From NCBI GenBank assembly GCA_019321725.1, contig CM033113.1, forward strand, positions 11,656,001 to 11,720,000: a stretch of 64,000 nt of DNA, in the 5' to 3' direction. Shown piece after piece: positions 47,443-59,190 of the stretch. Under the pieces are notes generated by a model that saw only the letters and a list, made by a program, of their open reading frames with translations, searched no databases and was not told the origin of the DNA. Made by a program: the position numbers and the translations under genes. This DNA is from Paulownia fortunei. Its lineage: Eukaryota; Streptophyta; Magnoliopsida; Lamiales; Paulowniaceae. The first letter of the stretch is position 1; every line of letters begins with the position of its first letter.

Positions 47443-50400
47443 ATGAAAAAGAATTATTCCAAATATGCCGCATGGCGTGTTAAGAAAGGTATGATTTTCA
47501 GTTTGGTTTGTTTTGAGATTAATTTAACTTCTGTACCTAGGCACACTTGGTGGATAGATTTGGGTGCTACTACTCACATAAGTGTGTCTATGCAGGGTTG
47601 CCTGTGGAGCCGAAAGTTAAATGATGCTGAAAGATGCATTTATGTAGGCGATGGCAAAACAGCTTCGGTTGAGGCTATAGGGACTTTTAGGTTATTGTTA
47701 AAGACCGGTTGTTTTTTGGATTTGGAAGAGACATTTATTGTTCCGTCGTTTAGACGAAATTTGGTTTCTATTTCTACTTTGGACAAATTTGGTTATTCTT
47801 GTTCATTTGGAAATAATAAATTTAGTCTTTTTCAAAATTCAAATCTTGTTGGTACTGGTTCTTTATCTTTGAGTGATAACCTATATTTGTTGGATACAAT
47901 TGTCTCATATAATGAAACATTGCATACTAGTTCATATGGTACAAAACGTAAATTAACCAATGAGAATTCCACTATGGTATGGCACAAACGTTTAGGACAT
48001 ATCTCTAAACAGAGAATTGAAAGACTTGTGTCTGATGAAATTCTTGATCCTCTTGATTTGACAGATTTCAAAGTCTGTGTTCAGTGTATAAAGGGGAAAT
48101 TGACAAACATTAAGAAATTAGGTGCCAATAAAAGTTCAGACATCTTGAAACTAATTCATTTTGATATTTGTGGACCATTCCCTACGGCATCTTGGAATGG
48201 CCAACAGTATTTTATTACGTTCATAGACGATTATTCACATTATGGGTACCTATATTTGATTCATGAGAAATCTCAATCTCTGGATGTGTTTAAAGCATTT
48301 AAAGCTGAAGTTGAAAACCAACTTGGCAAAAGGATTAAAGCCGTTAAACCTGACCGTGGTGGTGAATAATATGGCAGATATGATGGATCAGGAGAACAAC
48401 GTCCAGGACCTTTCGCAAAGTTCCTAAAGGAATGCGGTATCGTCCCTCAGTACACCATGCCAGGCACTCCTAGAATGAATGGTGTTGCTGAGAGACGAAA
48501 CAGAACGCTTAAGGATATGGTGAGAAGTATGATCAGTCATTCTTCCTTACCAGAATCCCTCTAGGGAGAGGCACTAAAGATTGCAGCATATATACTTAAT
48601 AGTGTTCCTAGTAAAGCAGTAGCTAAAACCCCTTATGAACTATGGACAGGCAAAAAGCCTAGTATTAGGCATTTACGTGTTTGGGGTTGTCCAGCTGAGG
48701 CAAGGCCCTATAGGCCTAATGAAAGGAAACTAGACGCAAGAACAATAAGTTGCTACTTTTTTGGGTGCTCTGAACGGTCAAGGGGTTACAAGTTTTATGA
48801 TCCCTCGACTAGATCATTTTTTGAGACGAAAAATGTGAGTTTCCTTGAGGAAGTTGAGTTTGGGGAGGAAGATAAAGTTCGCGATATTGTCTTTGAAGAT
48901 GAATTTATTTCTCTTCCTATAGTTGCTATTGATAATGATCAGGCTTCTATTCCTGGGAATATTCAAGATGCAAATCCAGATTATCATGACAATGTTGAGG
49001 AACTTTCAGTCCAAAATATAGAACAAACTCAACAACCTCAAAGGGAAATGCCATTGAGAAGATCCACTAGAGAAAGGAGAAGTGCGATTCCGGATGACTA
49101 TATCGTATTTCTTCAGGAGCATGAGTTTGACATAGGAGTGGTGGAAGATGATCCAATCAACTTTCATCAAGGTGAACAAAGTTCCAATTTTCAAAAGTGG
49201 ATTGATGCCATGAAAGATGAGATGAAATCCATGGATGACAATGACGTTTGGGATCTTGTCGAATTGCCTAAAGGTGCGAAGCCCATTGGTTGCAAATGGA
49301 TATTTAAAACCAAGTGGGATTTAAAAGGCAATATCGAAAGATATAAAGCACGTCTAGTTGCCAAAGGTTTTACTCAAAAGGAAGGCATTGATTATAAAGA
49401 GACTTTCTCTCTAGTTTCATCGAAAGACTCTTTTAGGATCATAATGGCACTTGTAGCTCATTTTGATTTAGAGCTCCATCAGTTCGATGTAAAGACAACA
49501 TTTTTAAATGGTGACATTGACAAAACGATTTATATGGTGCAGCCAGAAAACTTTGTATCTAGAGATCCAAAGAATATGATTTGCAAATTAAAGAAATCCA
49601 TCTATGGTCTCAAATAGGCTTCCTGTCAATGGTATCATAAATTTCATCAAGTCATTATCTCATATGGGTTTGAGGTAAATAAGGTTGATGATTGTGTATA
49701 CCATAAGTTCAGTGGGAGTAAATACATCTTTCTGGTATTATATGTCGATGATATACTATTAGCCAGTAGCGATATAGGCTTATTGCACGAAACCAAGAGA
49801 TTTCTGACTAAGAACTTTGAGATAAAAGATCTTGGGGATGCCTCTTTTGTCTTAGGTATACAGATACATCGAGATCGCTCTCGAGGTATCATTGGGTTAT
49901 CACAAAAGAGCTATATCGAAAGGGTTATCAGTAGATTTGATATGAAAGATTGCACACCGAGAGATACTTCTATTGCTAAAGGAGACAAGTTTAGTCTCAA
50001 TCAGTGCTCCAAAAATGAGATTGAAGAAAAAGAGATGCAAAAGATTCCTTATGCGTCAGCTGTAGGGAGTCTTATGTATACTCAAGTATGTACGCGTCCA
50101 GATATAGCATTCATAGTAGGAATGTTGGGCAGATATTTAAGTAACCCAGGAATGGATCATTGGAAAGCAGTCAAAAGGGTTATGCATTATTTGCAGAGAA
50201 CAAAAGCTATATGCTCACTTATCAGAGATCAGATTTTTTGGAGATCATAGGGTATTCTGATTCCGATTTTGCTGGATGCCAAAACAGCAAAAGATATGGC
50301 AGCTGAATTCATAGCCTATTATGAGGCATCTAATCATGGAATATGGTTGTGAAACTTTGTCATTGGGCTGCGTGTTGTGGATGGTATCGAAAGACCATTA

Positions 50401-50634
50401 AAGATATTTTGTGACAATAAATCGGCTGTGCTATATTCTAATAACAACAGAAGCTCCTTGAAGTCGAAACATATAGACATCAAGTTTCTTGTTGTTAAAG
50501 AAAGAATTCAGAGTTGTCAAGTGTCTATAGAACATATTGGGATAAACTCCATGATTGCGGATCCGCTCACTAAGGGTTTACCATCCAAAGTGTTTCATGA
50601 GCACACTGCTCACATGGGTGTTGTATTATTTTGA
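47443..50634 (+). pseudogene. Copia 4 pol (PR-IN-RT-RH), nearly intact
   Basis: Protease: WWIDLGATTHIS near 47551, the active site DSG reading DLG. Pre-integrase zinc domain: HKRLGHIS...CVQCIKGK (47980-48095). Integrase core: FDICGPFP near 48160, PDRGGE near 48350, VAERRNRTLKD near 48486; a stop at 48367-48369 and a Trp-to-stop near 48562 break it. RT: WIFKTKWDLKGNIERYKARL (49296-49355), QFDVKTTFLNGDI, and an intact LYVDDILLAS near 49738. There is a Gln-to-stop at 49615 (GLK then stop). RNase H: GSLMYTQVCTRPDIAFIVGM (50067-50126), a deletion around 50270-50310 that removes its middle, then FCDNKSAV...KHIDIKF and MIADPLTKGLPSKVF to the end. Assignment is certain; activity is unlikely. Confidence 0.9.
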
Positions 50635-51058
50635 TTATATGCATTATTAGTAGGAGTTTGTATTTTAATATTCTTTTGGTTTAGACAAAATTTATGTTTA
50701 TTATCTGCAGAATAAAGAAAATGGTTTATTTTCATACTCTGAATTATTTGCAGTTTAGCATGATCTCATAAAGAATAAAGAAGGACCAGTTGGAAATAGG
50801 CATGTTTGAGATCATATTGCATGAAATTTCTATGCTATACATCCATACTCGATCTATGTCATTGAATATGTTAGTGTGGTGACCATTGATGGGTCTAATT
50901 ATGAATAAATGTAACGAAGGTCGTTTTGATCACATGCTAATATAGGAGATGGACCAGATTGTAACTCAGGAGATATTTCAAAGATAGATAGCATTTTGTG
51001 CGCACTCAAGATTTATAATATAATATTTACGGTATCATATGTAGTCCAAGTGGGAGAT

Positions 51059-51501
51059 TGTTGGAATTAATTTCCTAATATGGACTTACATATTTAAACA
51101 ACAATTATATTATGGGCTATCTAATTTGATAGAGTCAAATAAGTGATCTACCATATGAGACTCTAGGAATATTTTTAGGGTATAGACTTTGTAATGTATA
51201 GAGATCTAATACTAGTCAAATTCAGGATTGATGGGATTCTCTTTGACTTAGTATATAAAGAACATTATAGGTTATGGTCCCCAAGTCATATCATACAATA
51301 TTACTCTTCTCCTCTTTTCCATCTTAGAGAGAGACCCATTGAGTATTCTAAGTTGATTTGACTATGGAAGATGCATACCCCGATTGCTTTTATTACCATG
51401 GATTCAGGTATGCTTCCCATTTAGAATTAAAGTATTTCTTGATAATTTACATGATGATTTTGGATTATGATTATTGAATCATATTATATTAAAAACTAAT
51501 A
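51059..51501 (+). repeat. 3' LTR of Copia 4
   Basis: Aligns to 45042-45484 without gaps; ends TAATA where the 5' copy has TAACA. Followed by TSD GTTCA (51502-51506). Confidence 0.95.
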
Positions 51502-52199
51502 GTTCAAGCTTGTCGCCAATGAAGAAGCACAAGACAAGTGACTTGTAGTCTTCCTTGGCTCATCCACATCTTGCTTATCACAGCTCATTGCCTCAATTCT
51601 AATCATCCTGTTTACAGGAAACCGACGATTTTGCAACTTTAAAATTTTCAGACACCTGGTTTCTAATGAGAGAACTGATAAAGTGCAATTCTCCACTCGA
51701 ACACATTGCTGTTGCTTTTTCAAAGGCATTTGAGTCCATGTTATAACTAGGATTAGAAGGATGGTTAAATGAATTATCATTAGGCCAATTAGCATCTTTG
51801 TTTCGCCTAGCCATTTCCCTAGAAAAAAGAGTATTACTTTCCATAATCCGTTCTATATCATACCGCGATGTTTCAAAGTTGTTTACAGCATTTGCATGCC
51901 TAAATTTAGTATCAGCTACATCATATGCCTCAGCAGCTTCTTCTTATGTGCCTGGAATTATAACAAACCAGTTTCGATAAATACCAACTCCAAAAAAAAT
52001 AGTAATTTATGGGGAAGTCTAAAACAACTCAGAAATAAACATTCATCTAAATTACACACCAAATTTCAGAATGAAGGACTTCAAAATAGATTTTTCATCG
52101 AGGATTTGCCAGGTGGGGCAAGAAACGAAGGAGCAGCCTTGAGGCAATAAACATACATGAGCTTTATATATCATAAAAACATTCTTGTATTCTTGTTTT

Positions 52200-52480
52200 C
52201 CTGTAAAAACCGCACCTATATCTCAGCTAGCCCTGGTTCGAACTGTGTCCCAATCTTAGTGGTTTTGTCCGGACATCTTGGACTAGCTCAATTGTCATCA
52301 ACTCCTCATTGGATTGGATATAAGTAGGTGGTTTAGCATCCGGCTTCCTAACTTTCTCCTTTCCTTTTTTTCCTCTAAGCCTATCTACCTCGATAACGTC
52401 GGCATGATTAACTCACTTTATTGTATAAGCATAACACTTTCGTCCTCCCCCGCGAACTGTCCCTCGACCCATCGCCGCCC
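52200..52480 (-). pseudogene. Tat-like Gypsy fragment (protease-RT spacer)
   Basis: Minus-strand frames include VDRLRGKKGKEKVRKPDAK, PPTYIQSNEEL, TIELVQDVRTKPLRLGHSSN, homologous to 18540-18720 on the plus strand. It lies where upstream exons of the ANT-like gene would be expected. Confidence 0.7.
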
Positions 52481-52575
52481 TCTCCATAATTGCTTCCGTC
52501 TTGCCCCCGCCTTACTACTCCAAATCTTCGTAACTATATATACACACATATATATAGATAAGTGTATATACATAT

Positions 52576-53604
52576 TGTTAAGTCTTCTAATTAAGGTAGG
52601 TTAGGTTTTGCATGTTTAATAAGAGTTTTAATACTAAACTAACTCTTGTTTATTTATTTCTTTGTAGGAATCAAACTCTCTTACTTACCATATTGGATTG
52701 ATTTATTAAATATAAGCTTGTAGTATTTATGAAAATAAATCTAGTTACAAGATACTTCTAATAATCCTATGTCCAATTGGAATGGAAATAGAGTTATTAT
52801 GGACTTATCTTATGAAGAGGAGATTTGACTGATTTCCTACCTTCCAAAAAGCCGTGTATCATTATTTAGAGTAGGATATTAATGTAAACTTGAACTCCAA
52901 GGTTCAGATTTATTCATGGCAGTTTAGAAAAAAATTTGGAAGGAAAGTTTTTGTAATAGACTAAGAATCTTTCGCCGTATTTGTTTAGGAATCAACTAGA
53001 GTGTTTTGTGTATTTAAACACAAACACATATTAGTTTGAGCTGCTGATTTTAGAGAAAAAATCAAGAGAATATAGGCAGTTGATTCCCCCTCCAGTGCAC
53101 ATAAAAGATTATGATTGAAATGCGAGTTTCAAGCTAATACTAGAGATTTAAGTCCGTTCCAAACTATAACGGAACAACACATTGAACATCCTTGGGAGAA
53201 GGAGGTGAGTTCTCAAGAGAGAATGCTTTGCCATTTTGATGGAAAGTCAACGTTGAAGGGAGTTCAACGAGGCAGATTCAAGTTGGGGGATCTCACAAAT
53301 AAGTCCATCGGTAAAGCAATACAAGAACGGCATCAAAATAAAGAGGGAGTCTTTAGTTTTGTGTTATAAGTCTAATTATTGTATTGTATTAAACTTTACT
53401 GATAGTGGATTGTTTTATCTTTGGACGTGGCTTCGAGGAGTAGGATATTGAGATTCGAACCTCGTTAAAATTGCTGGTGTTAATTTTAAATTCCGCTGTA
53501 CATGTCGTTTTATATTCTAATCTTTGTTCAAATATTAATTAGAACATAACAAATCTGGTAAACTGTTTAATCAAATCAATTAAACTCGATAATAAATTCT
53601 AATA
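52576..53604 (+). repeat. 5' LTR of the SIRE-like Copia
   Basis: Start TGTTAAGTCTTC and end TTCTAATA inferred from TG and the primer-site position; no second LTR is present to confirm the limits. The 84-codon frame at 53115-53369 lies inside it and is not a gene. Confidence 0.65.
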
Positions 53605-53606
53605 AG

Positions 53607-53618
53607 TGGTATCAGAGC
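53607..53618 (+). other. Primer binding site of the SIRE-like Copia
   Basis: Exact TGGTATCAGAGC. Confidence 0.95.
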
Positions 53619-53689
53619 AGGAACTAGATATACTTAGTGAGATCTTGGATTAATTTGTTGTTGAATCTTTGTAGATATGAATATCCTAT

Positions 53690-54690
53690 GAGAAGGAGGT
53701 TTAGTTTTGCATCCACCATTACTGAAAAGTTCCAATTACTCGTACTGGAAAGCGAGAATGAGAGCCTTCATAAAATCAGTTGACGAGAAGGCATGAAAAT
53801 CTATTATCTTCGATTAACAACATCCAGTTATGGAGAATGAGAAAAAAAAAAAGTTATTCTTAAGCCTGAAGATTTGTGGACAACATTGGACAATGAAGTT
53901 GCAAGCTGCAATGCTAAGGCTCTAAATGCTATTTTCAGCATTGTTGACTCAAACCAATTTCGGTTGATTATAACTTGTGAAACTGCCAAGGAAGCATGAG
54001 ACATACTTCAAGTAGCTTATGGAGGAACAACATCCATCAGACTTTGTAAGTTGCAAATGTTAGCTTCCAGATTTGAAGACCTCAGGATAGAAGATAACGA
54101 AATCATTGCTGACTTCAATGCCAAACTTTATGACATTGCAAATGAGTGTCATGCCTTAGGTGAAAAGTATGATAACCTAAAATTGGTAAGAAAAACACTA
54201 AGATCTCTACCTGATAAGTTTGCTCACAAAGTTACTACCATCGAGGAGGCCAAAGATGTGACCATTATGTATCTTGATAAACTTATAAGTTCACTACAGA
54301 TATTCAAGATGAATTTAAAACAAAATAAAAGGCAGAAAGATAAGAGAATTGCACTGCAAGCTAAAGCTCATGAAATCAAAGATGATGCTCAAACTAATGA
54401 TCAGGACATGACTGATCTAGTAGTTCTTCTTACATAAAATTTTCAAAAGTTTTTGAAAACTTAAAAATCTAAAGGAGGTAAGAATTCTGATACTCCTAGA
54501 TATAAAAGTGTTTCTAATTCTTCTTCATTTTCTAATGATAGGAAAGACAAACAGATCCAATGCAGAGAGTGTGAAGAGTATGGACACGTTCAATTAGAAT
54601 GTGCAAACACTCTCAAGAAGAAGAAGGAAAGGTCACTGAACATAACTTGGAGTGATGCTGATTCAGATGACAATCAGGAATAACGTGATA
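53690..54690 (+). pseudogene. SIRE-like gag remnant
   Basis: UBN2-type gag: NYSYWKARMRAFIKSVDEKA near 53728, LNAIFSIVDSNQF near 53925, KEAxDILQVAYGGT with a Trp-to-stop near 53998, then an open frame 54051-54437 (LQMLASRFEDLRIEDNEIIA...). Zinc knuckle CRECEEYGHVQLEC at 54561-54602, intact (CX2CX4HX4C). Several stops before and between the blocks. Confidence 0.88.
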
Positions 54691-57600
54691 ATGTTATGAG
54701 CAACCATGTTGCTTTATCTGCCAAACAAGATGCAATTGTCCAGTCTAGAAAATGTTATATCACAAGTTATGTTCAAACATTAGTTGGAACATTGTGTATT
54801 TCATAATCCAGTACTGTCTCTGTTTCAAAAGGTAAAGAAAAAGTTGTTCAAAATTTTTCTACTGATGAGATTTCTGACTGCAGTAGTGATGAAGAAGAGT
54901 CAAGTGATGAGGACATTCGAACAATATGTAGACTAACGTACAAAAAATAGCTTGAAGTCTGTAAGATAAACAAGTCATTAGATAGATAAATTATTGAGTT
55001 CACATGTCAGACAATTGAGTTACAACACGAATTGAACTAATTCAAGCTTCAGATTGTTGAAAAAGATATGTTGCTCAAGAGCACTACTGTTGAGCTAGAA
55101 ATGGCCAAAGCTTCTTTGTCTAGAATAAATACTAGTAAAGCTAAACTTGATGCGATTCTCTCTACTGGATAAATTAGAGAAAATAGTCAATTTATAGGCT
55201 ATATTGGTGAGTGTTCAAACACAAAGATGGATCCTAAATCAAAAATTGAATTTGTGAAAAGAACTATATCAAAACCATCTAACTTTGATTCTGGTAAGAT
55301 AAAGATTTTTCAAAAACCTCGACCAAGAAAGTTTGTACCAATCTATCATATTCCTGGTCATATACATTCTAAGTATTTCAAATTGAAAAATAACTTGTGG
55401 AATGGAAAGCATGTTAAAGCATCATTCTCTGGATATTTAAACATGGCCTAAAATCTATTTCTAAACACACACCAAAGATTAAGATCCAACTAAAAGATGA
55501 TTTTCCACACAGAATTTAGATTAGAAAATTTTATTTTAGGTGTAATATTGCAAATATATCCTTGAAAGCATTTACTTGTGAATCTTGGTACTTTGATAGT
55601 ATTTGTTCTAAGCACATGACTAGTAACAAAAATAACTTATCAAACTTTCAAAGTATTGAGAAAGGTTGTGTGACTTTTGGGGATGGAGTTTCTGGACAAA
55701 TTCTTGGTAAAGGTATACTTGATGTTAAAGTTTTACCTAGACTAAAGAATGTGCTATTGATTGAAAGCCTTAAGACAAACTTGATTAGTATTAGTCAATT
55801 ATGTGATCAAAATCTGTTTGTTCATTTTATAAAAGATTTATGTCAGGTTTTTTATGATACTAATTGTTGTGTTATAACAGGTAAAAGGTCAGCAGATAAT
55901 TATTACTTGCTAGAACATCATATGACCTGTTTGAATGTCACACATGATGAGATTGAGATTTAGCACTAGAAACTTGGGTACTTAAATTTTGAAAGCTCAT
56001 CTAAACTTGTGAATACAGGTGCAGTTCTGGGAATGCCAAAACTAAGTAAGAAAAAAGATGGTGTCTGTGGTCCGTGTCAACTGGGAAAATAGAAATATGT
56101 GTCCCATCCCATGTTCCAACATATTGGTACATCATGGATTCTGAAACTTCTACACATGGATATGATAGGTCCTATGCAGGTTGAAAGCCTCAATGGTAAA
56201 AAATACATGTTTGTTTGTGTAGATGATTTCTCTAGGTATACTTAGGTTGACTTTTTGAGAGAGAAATCTAACACATTTCATGTCTTTAAGAAACTCTATG
56301 CAAGATTAAAAATTGAGAAAAATAGTGAAATTAGTTAAATTTTTAAGATTAGAAGTAACCATGGAAAGGAATTTGAAAGCACAGTTTTTTCTGATTATTG
56401 TGATAATTATGGTATAACTCATGAGTTTTCAACCCCTAAGACTTCTCAATAGAATGGTGTGGTTGAGAGAAAGAATAGGACTTTGCAAGAAATGGCTCGA
56501 GTCATGCTCAACTCTAAGAAATTAACTCGAAAGTTGTGGGTTGAAGCCATTAGCACTGCTTCTTACATATCCAACAGAGTTCACTTAAGGCATGGTTCTA
56601 GTAAGACTCCTTATGAAATTTGGAAAGGTAAGAAACCTAACCTCAAATATTTTCATGTGTTTGGTGCTAAGTGCTTTATACTTAATGACCGTGAATATTT
56701 GGGAAATGTTGATGCAAAGAGTGATGATGAAGTTTTTATCGGATATTCCTCTAATAGTAGAGCCTATCGTATATTTAACATGAGGACTCAAACTGTTATG
56801 GAATCTTCTAATATGGTTATTGATGACTTTTTGATTTTGCAGAATTTTCCTTAGAAAACGAAATTAACAATCTGACTGAAGATGCAGATGGTCCATTGGA
56901 ATCTTCAAAGTTAGAGGAACAGAATGCTCACTCTGATGTTCTATCTGTTGTTCCCAATCATGTCATAACATCATATGGAATAGACAGTTCTAATGAGACA
57001 AATTCAACCAAAAGGGATCCACCTGCCAGAATTTAAAAAGATCATCCTCCAGATCAAGTAATTTGAACTCTTACTGATAAGATGAGGACAAGGCAAAAGC
57101 CTAAGCTCAATTACAGAGACATACTCTATTGAACCAAAAAATATCAATGAAGCTTTGAAAGATGAATTTTGGGTCAATGCCATGCGAGGTAATTTGTTAG
57201 GAATGATGTATGGACTCTAGTTCCTAGACCTAAAGACTCTAATGTAATAGGTACCAAATGGATCTTTAAGAACAAAACTGATGAGTTTGGGAATATTACA
57301 AGAAACAAAGCTAGGTTTGTTGCTCAAAGTTACACACAAATTGAGGAAATTGATTTTGATGAAACCTTTACCCCTATAGCTAGGTTAGAGTCTATTAGGT
57401 TGCTTTTGGCTATTGCATGCTTGATGAATTTCAAACTCTATCAAATGGATGTCAAAAATGCCTTTCTGAACGGGTTTTTGAATGAAGAGGCCTATGTAGA
57501 ACAACTTAATTGATGATTCACATCATTCTAATCATAACTATAAATTGAAAAAGGCTTTGTATGGATTGAAATAAGCTCCTAGAGCTTGGTATGAGCTTTT

Positions 57601-58582
57601 GACAAACTTTCTAGTCAATAAGGGCTATAAGAGAGGGAGAGGTGATAAAACCTTGTTCATTAGATGTTCAAACACCAGTTTGATCATCGCATAGATTTAT
57701 GTAGATGGCATAATTTTCGGGTTAACCTCTAAGCATAATGTTGATGAGTTTGTTAAACAAATGTCTGAAGAGTTCGAGATGAGTATGGTTGGATTGTTAA
57801 ATTATTTTCTAGGTTTACAAATCAAACAACTTGATGATGGGATTTTTATTTCTCAAAGTAAATATACCCAAAACCTAGTGAAGAATTTTGGACTAGAGAA
57901 CACCAAACACATTAGAACTCTTATGGGCACCAATGATAAATTGTCCAAAGATGATGTTGGAACATCACTATATAGAAGTATGATTGGAAGTCTTTTATAT
58001 CTTACTGCTTCTAGACTTGATATTTTCTTTAGTGTAGGTGTTTGTACTAGGTATCAATCTTATCCTAAGGAATCACATCTGAAAGCAATCAAACAGATCA
58101 TTAGATATGTGAATGGTACTTCTGACTATGGCATATGGTATTCCAAGGACACTAATTCAAATCTTGCAGGCTACTGTGATGCTGACTGGACTGGTGATGT
58201 GGATGATAGGAAAAACATATCAGGTGGTAGTTTCTTTCTTGGTAATAATCTAATATCTTGGTTTAGTAAGAAACAAAATTGTATTTTCCTATCTACTGCT
58301 GAATTTGAGTACATTACATGTGGGAATTATTGTTTACAACTCTTGTGGATAAAGCAAATGCTTGTTGACTATGAAATTGTGCAAATCTCAGTAAATGTGT
58401 TTTGTGATAACCTAAATGCTATAAACATTTCTAAAAATTCAATTCAACACTTGAGGACAAAACATATCGACATGCGTCATCACTTTATTAGAGAGTTAGT
58501 AGAAAGTGAAATTGTGATAATAGATCATGTAACAATTGAAAATCAACTGGTTGACATTTTTACCAAGTCTATTGATGCATAG
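54690..58582 (+). pseudogene. SIRE-like pol remnant
   Basis: A long acidic and coiled-coil-like hinge (54690-55200), then a second knuckle-like region that lost its Cys residues (IYHIPGHIHSKYFKLK, 55342-55389). Protease ESWYFDSICSKHMT near 55576: D-S-G reads DSI. Integrase: GPMQVESLNGKKYMFVCVDD near 56170, SNHGKEFES near 56352, VERKNRTLQEM at 56462. RT: NAFLNGFLNEEAYV near 57455; the catalytic YVDD reads YVDG near 57698, losing the second Asp. RNase H is open from 57761 to 58582 (273 codons) with RSMIGSLLYLTASRLDIFFSVG, YCDADWTGDVDDRKN and KHIDMRHHFIREL. At least ten stops elsewhere. Confidence 0.9.
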
Positions 58583-59062
58583 AGATTCACTGCATTTCTA
58601 AATTCAGTTCTTGATTGATCAATTTTCTGTGATTATATATAAAAAAATTATAGAATGAAAATTTGAAGGAATTTTGAGTTTATTGTCAAATCGGATCAAA
58701 GGTTGAATTTCTTTATTTATGTTTTGGAATTATGAGAATTGAAATTTGAATAGTATCATATCTATTTTTAGCACATTTTGATTCATGATTTGCATGGGAT
58801 GGAATGCATAATAGACATATCTTTTTAGGATTTTATTTTGATTTTCTCGTACATCAATAATTGGATAAATATGGAAGTTATTTGATTATTAAGTTGGTAC
58901 AAATCTAATTTATCTATATCCTTATTTCTTAGACTCATAGTGTAAGTGAAAAACTTATGCTTGGTGGAGGAAGATTACTTCAAAAGTTGAGGACTGAATT
59001 TGAAAAAAAAAATTTGCACTAAAGGACTCTTTCATTTTGGCTGGAAAATATTTTACCTTGTG

Positions 59063-59070
59063 TATAAATA
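59063..59070 (+). promoter_or_regulatory. TATA box upstream of env-position ORF, copy 1
   Basis: TATAAATA lies 128 bp before the ATG at 59191; the same motif is conserved at 62723-62730, 129 bp before the ATG of copy 2. Confidence 0.55.
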
Positions 59071-59190
59071 GGGCTTTTAACCTTACTATTGTTCCATCAC
59101 TAGAAAACCCTAATGTTATAGTCGTAAAAATTCCTCAGCTATTTTCATTCTCTATTCTGATTTCTCTCTTATTCATGTACCTATTATAAC

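Larger units (their letters stand above)
45042..51501 (+). mobile_element. Copia LTR retrotransposon 4, youngest element
   Basis: Two 443-bp LTRs (45042-45484 and 51059-51501) with about 26 differences by eye (~94% identity, nearly all transitions), a perfect TSD GTTCA, a perfect tRNA-iMet primer site and a purine tract (agtgggaga, 51050-51057). Long open frames remain for gag and parts of pol, with a handful of stops and one deletion in RNase H. It lies in the opposite orientation to the ANT-like gene it breaks. Confidence 0.95.
44863..51951 (-). pseudogene. AINTEGUMENTA-like AP2 transcription factor, last exon, split by Copia
   Basis: Minus strand. After an acceptor TTCCAG (51952-51957) the exon reads EEAAEAYDVADTKFRHANAV, NNFETSRYDIERIMESNTLF and SREMARRNKD: the end of the second AP2 repeat of ANT/PLETHORA-type DNA-binding factors. 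It continues through SCASSLATSLN to 51502. Copia 45042-51501 interrupts here; beyond it the frame resumes at 45041 with SSREESPGRNN and ends QVPLFSAWANAS at the stop 44865-44863, matching the conserved AIL C-terminus. Damage before the insertion: a TAA at 51944-51946 where FSTQ of the repeat is missing, and one frameshift near 51600-51680. Upstream exons are not found; a Gypsy relic and the SIRE-like LTR lie there. No 5' half means non-functional here. Confidence 0.85.

Noticed and set aside
53115..53369. 84-codon frame upstream of the SIRE-like gag
   Set aside because: It lies inside the LTR and has no known motif.
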